From Acidimicrobiales bacterium (GTDB lineage: Bacteria; Actinomycetota; Acidimicrobiia; Acidimicrobiales; SZUA-35), in NCBI GenBank assembly GCA_020630195.1, contig JAHDBV010000042.1, positions 1 to 37,423 of the forward strand: 37,423 nucleotides of DNA, in the 5' to 3' direction. The notes under the pieces are model-generated. The model saw nothing but the letters and a program-made list of their open reading frames with translations. It made no database searches and was not told the DNA's origin. Numbering within the stretch: position 1 is the stretch's first letter; the number at the start of each line of letters is the position of its first letter. This document shows, piece by piece, positions 7,894 through 14,941 of this stretch. Made by a program: the position numbers and the translations under genes.

Positions 7894-8784
7894 GTGAAGC
7901 TCGTGCTCCTGCATGGCCGGGCGCAGGAGGACAAAGACCCTCACGAACTGCGCGACCGGTGGGTGTCGGCGCTGCGGCGCGGCATCGAGGGGATCGGGCA
8001 CACCCTGCCGATCGACGAGCGCGACATCGTGTTCCCCTACTACGGCGACGCACTTCGAGATGCGACGAGCGACGACCCGGACACCCTCGCGATGGTCCGG
8101 TATCCCCTCCGGGAGCACGTCGAGGACGACCTCGGATGTGCCGTGCTGCACGAGTGCCTGCACGGTGCCGGTCTCACCGAGGCGATCGTCGACGAGTTGG
8201 CGCCGCGAGATCCATCGCTCGACCCGCGGCTCGTCGCGTCACTCTCGAACGAGTGGGTGCAACGCGGCCTGAGCCTGCTCGATCGACACGTGCCCGGCAT
8301 GAGTGCGCGGAGCCTCGCGATGACGGCCAACGACGTCGCGGTGTATCTCGAGAACCCCGCGGTTCGTGACCACATCGAGGCGGGTGTCGCCCACGCCTTC
8401 GACTCGTGCGGGACCGAACCGACCGTCGTGGTCGGCCACTCCTTCGGTTCGATCCTGGCCTATCGGATGCTGCGGGCCGGCGGCCGGATCACCTGCCCGG
8501 TCCGGGCGCTGATCACCCTCGGATCACCGCTCGGCATCGGCGCGGTCCGCCGTGCCCTCGATCCGATCGGGCACCCGCCCCTCGTGGCGCGATGGAGCAA
8601 CGCCTATGACGATCGCGACGTCGTCGCACTGCACCCGCTCGACCACGAGTACTTCGCCGTCAGTCCGCGGATCCGGAACCACGGCGGCGTACGCAACCCG
8701 TCGGACAACCACCATCGGATCGACGGGTACCTGCACGACCCGATCGTCGCCGGCTGGATCGTGGCGGCGCTCGAGTCGGACTGA
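7894..8784 (+). CDS. Alpha/beta hydrolase fold protein
   Basis: This 296-residue protein begins KLVLLHGRAQEDKDP (strand followed by an HG oxyanion motif) and has the nucleophile elbow GHSFG (serine 183) within VVVGHSFGSILAYRML. The C-terminal part contains NAYDDRDVVALHPLD and NHHRIDGYLHDP; the D and H in these segments could complete a Ser-Asp-His triad. The layout resembles lipase- or PGAP1-like hydrolases that act on cell-internal esters, and the substrate is unknown. The GTG at 7894 is the only start close to the fold and has no clear ribosome binding site. It is convergent with the diguanylate cyclase gene. Confidence 0.8.
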   Translation: MKLVLLHGRAQEDKDPHELRDRWVSALRRGIEGIGHTLPIDERDIVFPYYGDALRDATSDDPDTLAMVRYPLREHVEDDLGCAVLHECLHGAGLTEAIVDELAPRDPSLDPRLVASLSNEWVQRGLSLLDRHVPGMSARSLAMTANDVAVYLENPAVRDHIEAGVAHAFDSCGTEPTVVVGHSFGSILAYRMLRAGGRITCPVRALITLGSPLGIGAVRRALDPIGHPPLVARWSNAYDDRDVVALHPLDHEYFAVSPRIRNHGGVRNPSDNHHRIDGYLHDPIVAGWIVAALESD

Positions 8785-8790
8785 TCCCGG

Positions 8791-9702
8791 TCAGCCCACG
8801 CTGACGGTGTTGCGGCCCGCGCCCTTGGCGTCGTAGAGCAGCCGGTCGACGTCGCGGAGGAGCTCCTCGACCGTCTCGTCGTCGCCGGCGCGCCGATGGG
8901 TCGCCCCGACACTCGCGGTCACCGACCACGTGCCGTCGACGAGGTCGACCGGATCGCCGGCGATCGCCGCACGGATCCGCTCGGCCACCCGTTCGGTGCC
9001 GGCCCGGTCGTGTTCGGGCAGCATCACCACGAACTCCTCCCCGCCGATGCGGGCGACGAGATCGGTGGTGCGCACCTCGCGCCGGACCCGGTCGATCACC
9101 TCGGTGAGCACGTGATCGCCGGCTTCGTGGCCGACGGTGTCGTTCACGTCCTTGAAGTGGTCGAGGTCGAAGCTGATGATGCCGAGGTCGCCGTCGGACT
9201 CGAGCAGTTCGGACATCGTCCGGAACAGCGCCCGTCGGTTCAGGCAGCCCGTGAGCGGATCGGTCGAGGCCAAGCGCTGGAGCTCGACGGCCTGGGCCTC
9301 GAGCAGCGTGCCCACCCGTGTGAGCTCCCGGTTCTGCTCCACCATGTCGGTGACGTCGTGCATCACGCCGATGAGGAAGCGGACGCCGTCGAGTTCGATC
9401 CGGGACTTGCGGGTGATCGTCTCGCGCTCGCCCATCTCGGGGTCGACCACGGTCTCGGTCGCCTCGTCGACCTCTCCGGTCTCCAGCACGCGGAGGTCGC
9501 CGCCGTTGCACTGGGCGGCCTGACGGTCCTGGAACACCTCGACGTCGAGGCGCCCCTCGAGATCCTCCCGCCGCACGTGGAAGAGTCGCTCGAACGCCTG
9601 GTTGACCCACACGTAGCGGGTCTCGGCGTCCTTCACGAGGACGGGGTTGGGCAGGGCGTCGAGCACGGCGACGGGGAGGCCGGGCAGTGATCGGATGGGC
9701 AT
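8791..9702 (-). CDS. PAS-GGDEF diguanylate cyclase
   Basis: This 303-residue soluble sensor has a PAS domain at about residues 12-120 (LPNPVLVKDAETRYVWVNQAFERLF ... FLIGVMHDVTDM), a short linking helix, and a GGDEF domain from about 146 (STDPLTGCLNRRALF). The active loop reads GGEEF (220-224). An RxxD product-inhibition site (RTTD, 211-214) lies five residues before it, so the enzyme should make c-di-GMP and be feedback-inhibited. The ATG at 9700-9702 begins just ahead of the PAS fold, with GGAG upstream. There is no membrane segment. A matching c-di-GMP-degrading HD-GYP protein is encoded at 31011-32477. Confidence 0.93.
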   Translation of the reverse strand: MPIRSLPGLPVAVLDALPNPVLVKDAETRYVWVNQAFERLFHVRREDLEGRLDVEVFQDRQAAQCNGGDLRVLETGEVDEATETVVDPEMGERETITRKSRIELDGVRFLIGVMHDVTDMVEQNRELTRVGTLLEAQAVELQRLASTDPLTGCLNRRALFRTMSELLESDGDLGIISFDLDHFKDVNDTVGHEAGDHVLTEVIDRVRREVRTTDLVARIGGEEFVVMLPEHDRAGTERVAERIRAAIAGDPVDLVDGTWSVTASVGATHRRAGDDETVEELLRDVDRLLYDAKGAGRNTVSVG

Positions 9703-9808
9703 GGGGAAGGGCTCCTGGGCGCGAACGTCTCCTCTCCCGTCGACCACCCGGCCGGTCGAACTGAAGGCACTGGGTGATCCTCCCCGGATCCCGGGGGGCG
9801 TCGGACCC
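9703..9808 (-). other. Non-coding gap upstream of the diguanylate cyclase gene
   Basis: This 106-base spacer lies between the DUF169 gene and the diguanylate cyclase gene, both on the minus strand. It holds the SD-like GGAG of the cyclase gene and no convincing hairpin or -10/-35 pair. The cyclase may be read through from upstream genes. Confidence 0.4.
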
Positions 9809-10603
9809 TCAGCCGTAGGACACGCCGAGCCCGGCCCTCGCGTCGCTCTGGATGCCATACGGGGGAATCGGGTAGCGCAGGCCGTTGCGGCTGAGGGCTT
9901 CCATGCCGTCGATGGCCTGCACGAGGTGGCCGGGGCGGAGTGCCATGAGCAGTTCGTCGTCGGGCACGCCGCCATACCGACGCTCGGCGTAGCACGGGAT
10001 CGAGAGGCTCGGCTCGCCGGTGGCGAGCGCCCGGCCCCACGAGTCGGCACAGGCCGACTCGCCGACACAGCCCCAGTCGAGCTTGGCGTACCCCGACCAC
10101 TGGAGCCCGTTGATCAACAGGATCATCTGGCCGGGGGTGGCGTAGACCAGGCAGATGTCGGGTGGGTCGAGCCGGCCGGTCGACAGCGGCGACACCGCCA
10201 TGGCCTGGTAGGTCCCGACGGGCACGACGTCCATGGCGGCCTGGTGGATCGCCGCGTCCTCCTCGGTCTCGAACCAGACCCCGGCCATGTGGCGGCCGGA
10301 GTACCAGGCCTCGTCCTGGGCGCCGAGGCCGAGCACGGCCTGGCACTGCGCGCCGACCAGGTCGTCGCCGGTGATGCCCACCGTCCAGTTGAGGCGCGAC
10401 GCCATCGACACGATCTGATCGGCCGTGTGCACGTCCTTCGGCCGCCGGATCCGCGGCACCGCCTCCATCTCCTCGGCCGTCTCGAACATCTTCATGCCGA
10501 TCGGGGTCGTGCGGATCCGGAGCAGCTTGTCGAGCCGAGCGAGGGTGGTGGGCCAGTCGACGGCGCCGTCGCCCGGTCGGATGGAGACGTTCTGTTCGCT
10601 CAT
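9809..10603 (-). CDS. DUF169 family protein
   Basis: This 264-residue protein matches the DUF169/COG2043 pattern: 'TTPIGMKMFETAEEMEAVPRIRRPKD' near residue 32, a mid-region 'GAQCQAVLGLG' with cysteine, 'DICLVYATPGQMILLINGLQWS', and 'WGCVGESACADSWGRALATGEPSLSIPCYAERRYGG' with further cysteines. The conserved cysteines suggest a metal or cofactor site, but the family has no established function that I can cite. A strong ribosome site (GGAGGT) sits four bases before the ATG. It follows the aminotransferase gene by 63 bases and could be in the same transcript as the glxBCD genes. Confidence 0.85.
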   Translation of the reverse strand: MSEQNVSIRPGDGAVDWPTTLARLDKLLRIRTTPIGMKMFETAEEMEAVPRIRRPKDVHTADQIVSMASRLNWTVGITGDDLVGAQCQAVLGLGAQDEAWYSGRHMAGVWFETEEDAAIHQAAMDVVPVGTYQAMAVSPLSTGRLDPPDICLVYATPGQMILLINGLQWSGYAKLDWGCVGESACADSWGRALATGEPSLSIPCYAERRYGGVPDDELLMALRPGHLVQAIDGMEALSRNGLRYPIPPYGIQSDARAGLGVSYG

Positions 10604-10666
10604 GGTGACCTCCGGCCGACCCGTGGCGTCGGCACGCTCGTGGTACCGGCCATCTTGGTGGCGGTC

Positions 10667-11806
10667 TCAGCCCGAGGCCAGTGCGTCGGCGATGCGGTCG
10701 ACGATGAGGTCGAGGATCGTGGTGCTCGTCGCCACGTTGAGTCGGGCGAACGAGGCGGCGGTCGGGCAGAACTGCGCGCCGTCGGAGAGCACGACGCCCA
10801 TGCGTTCGTGCAGGGTCGCGGCTGGGCTCGCAGCGAGTGGCCCCGTCGAGAAGTCGAGCCAGGTGAGATAGGTGGCCTCGGGCCGCTGCATCGTCACGCC
10901 GTCGAGCTCGTCGATGCGGGCCACGAGGTGGTCGAGGTTGTGCTCGATGAGTGCGTGGACCTCGGTGAGCCAGCCGCCGGCGTGCTCCCAGGCCGCCGCG
11001 GCGGCCGCCGCGCTCAGCGTGCTCGGACGGCCATAGGTGTGGTTCGGCAGACCGTCGATCGTGGTCCGCAGCGACTCGACGTCGACGTGGGCCACGGCGC
11101 TGCGCAGGCCGGCGAGGCTGAACGTCTTGCTCGCCGAACCGAGCGTGACGGTGCGCCCGGCGAAGCGTTCGTCCGCGAGCTGGAGGGGGAGATGGGCGGC
11201 GCCCCCGTGCACGAGGTCGCCCCAGATCTCATCGCTGATCACCACCAGATCCAGCCGCTCGGCCACCTCCGCCACCGCGGCGAGCTCCTCGCGGTCGAAC
11301 ACCCGACCGAGCGGGTTGTGCGGCTGGCAGAACAGGATGAGGCGGGTCCCGTCGTCGATCGTCTCGGCGAGCAGCTCGGGAGTGATACGCCAGTCGGGCC
11401 CGGTGAGTGGCACGTCGACGAGGCGCCGGCCCGAGGTCTCGATGCTGGTGCGGAAGGGGTAGTAGATCGGGGTGAACACCGCCACGCCGTCGCCCGGTTC
11501 GGTGTGGAGGAGCAGCATCGAGTCGAGTGCGTGCAACGTGCCGGTGAACAGCCGCCCGAGGGCCGGATCCGGAGCCCAGCCGTGGCGCTGCTCCTGGCGG
11601 GTGCACCACAGGCCGACGAGTCGGTCGATGTCGGAGAAGTCGTAGCCGAACTCGCTGCGTTCGACCCGGTCGATGATCGCCCGTCGGATCTCGGGGGCGA
11701 TCTCGACGTCCATGTCGGCCACCCAGGCGTTGAGGGTGTCGGGGCCGTGCTTCGCCCACTTCGATCCGGTGAGCGAACGGAGTCGCCCGAGGTCGGCGCC
11801 GAACAT
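10667..11806 (-). CDS. MalY/PatB-type PLP-dependent aminotransferase (putative C-S lyase)
   Basis: This 379-residue fold-type I PLP enzyme has the Schiff-base lysine K227 in SASKTFSLAGLRSA, the PLP-phosphate and pyridine-binding segments 'FCQPHNPLGRVF' and 'VVISDEIWGDLVH', and a C-terminal arginine (RLNVA) for the substrate carboxylate. AWVADMDVEIAPEI near the start and 'SEFGYDF' are characteristic of MalY/PatB cystathionine beta-lyase-like proteins. It may cleave C-S or other beta bonds or act as an aminotransferase. It begins at 11806, six bases after a TAGGGT on the minus strand, hinting at a leaderless transcript of its own within the glx region. Confidence 0.88.
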   Translation of the reverse strand: MFGADLGRLRSLTGSKWAKHGPDTLNAWVADMDVEIAPEIRRAIIDRVERSEFGYDFSDIDRLVGLWCTRQEQRHGWAPDPALGRLFTGTLHALDSMLLLHTEPGDGVAVFTPIYYPFRTSIETSGRRLVDVPLTGPDWRITPELLAETIDDGTRLILFCQPHNPLGRVFDREELAAVAEVAERLDLVVISDEIWGDLVHGGAAHLPLQLADERFAGRTVTLGSASKTFSLAGLRSAVAHVDVESLRTTIDGLPNHTYGRPSTLSAAAAAAAWEHAGGWLTEVHALIEHNLDHLVARIDELDGVTMQRPEATYLTWLDFSTGPLAASPAATLHERMGVVLSDGAQFCPTAASFARLNVATSTTILDLIVDRIADALASG

Positions 11807-11852
11807 GCGGCGACCCTAGATCGTGATCGCCGCCCGCACCGGGGGAGTGGGC

Positions 11853-13178
11853 TCAGGCGAGGTGTTCGCGGCCCGGCACCCAGTCGGTGCCGGCGAGCGG
11901 GACCTTGGCCATGGCGGCCGCCGGCACGGTGAGCGCAGCGAGATCCTCGGGTTCGAGGTTGTGCAGGTGCGACTTGCCGCACGCCCGGGCGATCGTCTGG
12001 GCCTCCAGGGTGAGCACCTGGAGATAGTTGGCGAGGCGTCGTCCGGCGATCTCCGGGTCGAGGCGAGAGGCCAGCTCCGGGCGTTGCGTGGTGATGCCGG
12101 CCGGGTCGTTGCCGGCCTGGAAGTCGTCCCACGCACCGGCGGCCGAGCCGAGCGCCCGGTACTCCTCGTCGTGGCGCGGATCGTTGTCGCCGATGGCGAT
12201 CAGGGCGGCGGTGCCGATCGAGACGGCGTCGGCCCCGAGCGCCATGGCCTTGGCCACATCGGCGCCGGAGCGCATCCCGCCGGCGGCGATGAGCTTCACC
12301 TCACCCCGATGCACCCCGAGCTCACGCAGGGCCCGGGTCGCTTCGGGGATCGCGGCGATCGTGGGGATGCCGACGTGTTCGATGAACACGTCCTGCGTGG
12401 CGGCCGTGCCGCCCTGCATGCCGTCGACCACGACGGCATCGGCGCCGGCCTTCACCGAGAGGGCCGTGTCGTAGTACGGCCGTGCGGCGCCGACCTTCAC
12501 GTAGATCGGCACCTGCCAGTCGGTGATCTCACGCAGCTCGGTGATCTTGATCTCGAGGTCGTCCGGGCCGGTCCAGTCGGGGTGGCGGCAGGCCGAGCGC
12601 TGATCGATGCCTTCGGGCAGCGTGCGCATCTGCGCCACCCGTTCGTTGATCTTCTGGCCGAGCAACATGCCGCCGCCGCCGGGTTTGGCGCCCTGGCCGA
12701 CGACGACCTCGATCGCGTCGGCCTTGCGGAGATCGTCGGGGTTCATGCCATAACGCGACGGCAGGTACTGGTAGACGAGCGTCTTGGAGTGACCGCGTTC
12801 TTCGGGGGTCATGCCGCCGTCGCCGGTCGTCGTCGAGGTGCCCATGGCATTGGCGCCCCGGCCGAGGGCCTCCTTGGCCTGGGCCGAGAGTGACCCGAAG
12901 CTCATGCCGGCGATCGTCACGGGGATGTCGAGCCGGACGGGCTTGGCGGCCCGACCCTCGCCGATGACCACGTCGGTGCCGCAGGCCTCGCGGTAGCCCT
13001 CGAGGGGGTAGCGCGACATCGACGCACCGAGCACGACGAGATCGTCGAGGGTCGGCAGCTCGCGCTTCGCGCCCCAGCCCCGGATCCGGTAGATGCCGGT
13101 GTTGGCGGCCCGCTGGATCTCGGCGATGACGTTGCGGTCGTAGGTGTACGACTCCCGCAGGTGCCACTGGTCGCTCAT
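11853..13178 (-). CDS. glxD: GlxD/MgsC-type glutamate synthase-like FMN subunit
   Basis: This 441-residue protein corresponds to the FMN-binding synthase domain of glutamate synthase. GQGAKPGGGGMLLG (161-174), VDGMQGGTAATQ (251-262) and AAGGMRSGADVAKAMALGADAVSIGT (298 onward) are the barrel's flavin- and substrate-binding loops. Where true GltB has the three-cysteine [3Fe-4S] cluster (ending 'CPVGIATQ'), this protein reads GNDPAGITTQ (356-365) without cysteines, as I expect for the GlxD/N-methylglutamate synthase branch rather than GltB. It ends in LANYLQVLTLEAQTIARACG. The start overlaps the upstream glxC stop (ATGA). It should work with the two subunits encoded upstream. Confidence 0.88.
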   Translation of the reverse strand: MSDQWHLRESYTYDRNVIAEIQRAANTGIYRIRGWGAKRELPTLDDLVVLGASMSRYPLEGYREACGTDVVIGEGRAAKPVRLDIPVTIAGMSFGSLSAQAKEALGRGANAMGTSTTTGDGGMTPEERGHSKTLVYQYLPSRYGMNPDDLRKADAIEVVVGQGAKPGGGGMLLGQKINERVAQMRTLPEGIDQRSACRHPDWTGPDDLEIKITELREITDWQVPIYVKVGAARPYYDTALSVKAGADAVVVDGMQGGTAATQDVFIEHVGIPTIAAIPEATRALRELGVHRGEVKLIAAGGMRSGADVAKAMALGADAVSIGTAALIAIGDNDPRHDEEYRALGSAAGAWDDFQAGNDPAGITTQRPELASRLDPEIAGRRLANYLQVLTLEAQTIARACGKSHLHNLEPEDLAALTVPAAAMAKVPLAGTDWVPGREHLA

Positions 13179-13930
13179 CACGCTGCTCCGTTCTCGTCGG
13201 GTCCGCCGTCGGCGAGCTCGGCGTCGACCTCGTCGGGTCCGCCGTCGGCGAGCTCGGCGTCGATGTCGTCGACGTGGAAGTTGTAGAGCTCGCGGGCCGA
13301 GCCGTAGCGACGGAAGTCGGCCGGGTCGGCGTCGAGACCCGACCGTTCGAGCAGGTCGGTGAGCACGGCCAGGTGCTCGGCCTCGACGGGCTTCTCCACG
13401 CAGTCGGTCCCGAGCGAGGCGACCGAGCCCCGTACGTAGATCTCGGCTTCGTAGATGCTGTCGCCGAGATCGTCCGCGGCGTCGCCGAGCACCACGAGGG
13501 TGCCGGCCTGGGCCATGAAGGCACTCATGTGGCCGACGTCGCCGCCCACCACGATGTCGATGCCCTTCATCGAGATGCCGCAGCGTGCACCGGCGTTGCC
13601 CTCGACCACGAGCAGGCCGCCGTGGCCGGTGGCACCCGCCGACATCGTCGCCGAGCCGGTGATGCGCACCGTGCCCGACATCATGTTCTCGGCGAGCCCG
13701 GTGCTCGCGTTGCCGTCGATGCGGACCGTGCCCCGCTGGTGCATGCCGGCGCAGTAGTAGCCGACCGAGCCGTCGATCTCGACGGCGACGTCGGCGTCGA
13801 TCCCGGCGGCCACGGCGTGTGCGCCCCGGGGGTTGGTGACCCGGAACGAGCCACCCTCGACGTCGTGCAGGTGCTGGTTGAGTTCGCGCACCGACTGCTC
13901 GGCGAGGTCGAAGGTCGTCACGTCGCTCAT
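13178..13930 (-). CDS. glxC: GlxC/MgsB-type GXGXG subunit with duplicated acidic tail
   Basis: This 250-residue protein corresponds to the right-handed beta-helix (GXGXG) domain of glutamate synthase. Repeated turns read VEIDGSVGYYCAGMHQRGTVRIDGNAS, 'MMSGTVRITGSATMSAGATGHGGLLVVEGNAGARCGI' and 'VVGGDVGHMSAFMAQAGTLVVLGDAADDLGDS'. The C-terminus carries a 12-residue unit (DAELADGGPDEV) twice in tandem, produced by a 36-base direct repeat. It overlaps glxB and glxD by four bases or fewer on either side, so the three are translated together and presumably form one complex. Confidence 0.88.
   Translation of the reverse strand: MSDVTTFDLAEQSVRELNQHLHDVEGGSFRVTNPRGAHAVAAGIDADVAVEIDGSVGYYCAGMHQRGTVRIDGNASTGLAENMMSGTVRITGSATMSAGATGHGGLLVVEGNAGARCGISMKGIDIVVGGDVGHMSAFMAQAGTLVVLGDAADDLGDSIYEAEIYVRGSVASLGTDCVEKPVEAEHLAVLTDLLERSGLDADPADFRRYGSARELYNFHVDDIDAELADGGPDEVDAELADGGPDENGAA
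13194..13265 (-). repeat. 36-base tandem duplication inside glxC
   Basis: Two adjacent 36-base units (13194-13229 and 13230-13265) differ only at their last bases. Because 36 is a multiple of three the frame is kept, and the protein gains a second copy of an acidic 12-residue stretch at its C-terminus. The near identity of the copies suggests a recent slippage or duplication event. Confidence 0.9.
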
Positions 13931-14826
13931 GCGCTCAGGCTCCAGGTGTAGATCTGGGCGGGTTTCGGTTCCCAGACCTCGGCGTCGTCGACGCCGGGCA
14001 GCTGGGCGATGGCCCGGAACTCCGAGGACATGGCGACCCAGTCGTCGGTCTCTGCCACCACGGCCGGTTTGCAGGCGATCGGATCACGCAGGATCGCGAA
14101 GCCGTCCTCGATGCCGATGGCGAAGGTGTAGAAGCCGTCGAGATCGACCAGCGCCCGTTGGAGGGCTTCGTCGATCGTGTCGCCCTCAGCCAGGCGCCAG
14201 GCGACGTAGCCGGCGGCGACCTCGGAGTCGTTCTCGGTCTGGAACGACTCCCCGGCTCGCTCGAGCTGGCGGCGGAGTCGGTTGTGGTTCGACAGCGAGC
14301 CGTTGTGCACGAGACAGGTGTTGGCGCCGGTCACGAACGGGTGGGAGCCGTTGGTGGTGATCGCCGATTCGGTGGCCATCCGGGTGTGGGCGATGGCGTG
14401 GGTGCCGCTGCGGCCGGCGAGGTCGTACCGCTCGGCGACGAGGTCGGGGTCGCCGACCGACTTGTAGAGCTCGATCTGGCTTCCGTGGGACAACACCGCG
14501 AGGTCGTCGACGTTGTCGATCATCCACTGCCGGGCGAGGGCGCCGTCGCCGCTCGTGGAGAACACGGCGTGGTCGTGCACGGGGGTGACGGTCACCTCTG
14601 CGCCGAGCACGGGCTCGAGGTCGGCCCGGATGGCGCCCCAGTCGGGCCGCGTGCCCTCGGCGAGCACCGTGATCCTCGTGGCGTCGCCCTCGGGTCGGTC
14701 GTAGACGGCGAAGCCGGCCGAGTCCGGGCCACGCTCGCGCATCTCATGGAGCATCATGGCCGTGAGGCGGCCGAGCTCCTGGCGATGTCGTTCGGTCTTC
14801 AGGAACAACCCGACGATTCCACACAT
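13927..14826 (-). CDS. glxB: GlxB/MgsA-type class II glutamine amidotransferase subunit
   Basis: This Ntn-hydrolase amidotransferase of 299 residues has its catalytic Cys at residue 2 (MCGIVGLFLK). It contains 'MLHEMRERGPDSAGFAVY' (the RGPDS/AG loop), 'ATESAITTNGSHPFVTGANTCLVHNGSLSNHNRLR' (glutamine-binding and oxyanion NGS), and NDSEVAAGYVAWRLAEG. It would release ammonia, or methylamine from gamma-glutamylmethylamide, and pass it to the FMN subunit. The start at 14826 places Cys2 correctly for N-terminal maturation. A candidate -10 (TAGGCT, complement of 14862-14867) lies upstream. It is divergent from the glutamine synthetase gene. Confidence 0.92.
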   Translation of the reverse strand: MCGIVGLFLKTERHRQELGRLTAMMLHEMRERGPDSAGFAVYDRPEGDATRITVLAEGTRPDWGAIRADLEPVLGAEVTVTPVHDHAVFSTSGDGALARQWMIDNVDDLAVLSHGSQIELYKSVGDPDLVAERYDLAGRSGTHAIAHTRMATESAITTNGSHPFVTGANTCLVHNGSLSNHNRLRRQLERAGESFQTENDSEVAAGYVAWRLAEGDTIDEALQRALVDLDGFYTFAIGIEDGFAILRDPIACKPAVVAETDDWVAMSSEFRAIAQLPGVDDAEVWEPKPAQIYTWSLSA

Positions 14827-14861
14827 CTGGCGTTTCGCTCCCCGTTCGTCCGCTTCGCACC

Positions 14862-14867
14862 AGCCTA
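14862..14867 (-). promoter_or_regulatory. Candidate -10 of the glxBCD operon
   Basis: TAGGCT on the minus strand fits the actinobacterial TANNNT pattern and would start a transcript about 30 bases before the glxB ATG, with GGGGAG as a possible ribosome site. No good -35 is seen, so this is tentative. Confidence 0.35.
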
Positions 14868-14896
14868 GCCACGGTTCTTCAACATCGGGAAAACCA

Positions 14897-14913
14897 TTTC
14901 ACCTACAGTGGAA
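14897..14913. promoter_or_regulatory. Inverted repeat over the glnT -10: candidate XRE-cupin operator
   Basis: TTTCAC-CTACA-GTGGAA is an inverted repeat with five of six arm bases matching, and it covers the candidate -10 TACAGT (14904-14909) of the glutamine synthetase gene. A repressor bound here would block that promoter and could also affect the divergent glxBCD promoter about 35 bases away. The obvious candidate binder is the XRE-cupin protein encoded at 16307-16924 in the same operon. The link is inference. Confidence 0.45.
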
Positions 14914-14941
14914 CCGGAGCACACACCGAGGGAGCAGCACG

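Noticed and set aside
9647..11932. Very long open frame (about 760 codons) on the plus strand
   Set aside because: It runs antisense to the cyclase, DUF169 and MalY genes, has skewed Gly/Arg/His/Val composition and no recognisable domain; it is a high-GC shadow frame.
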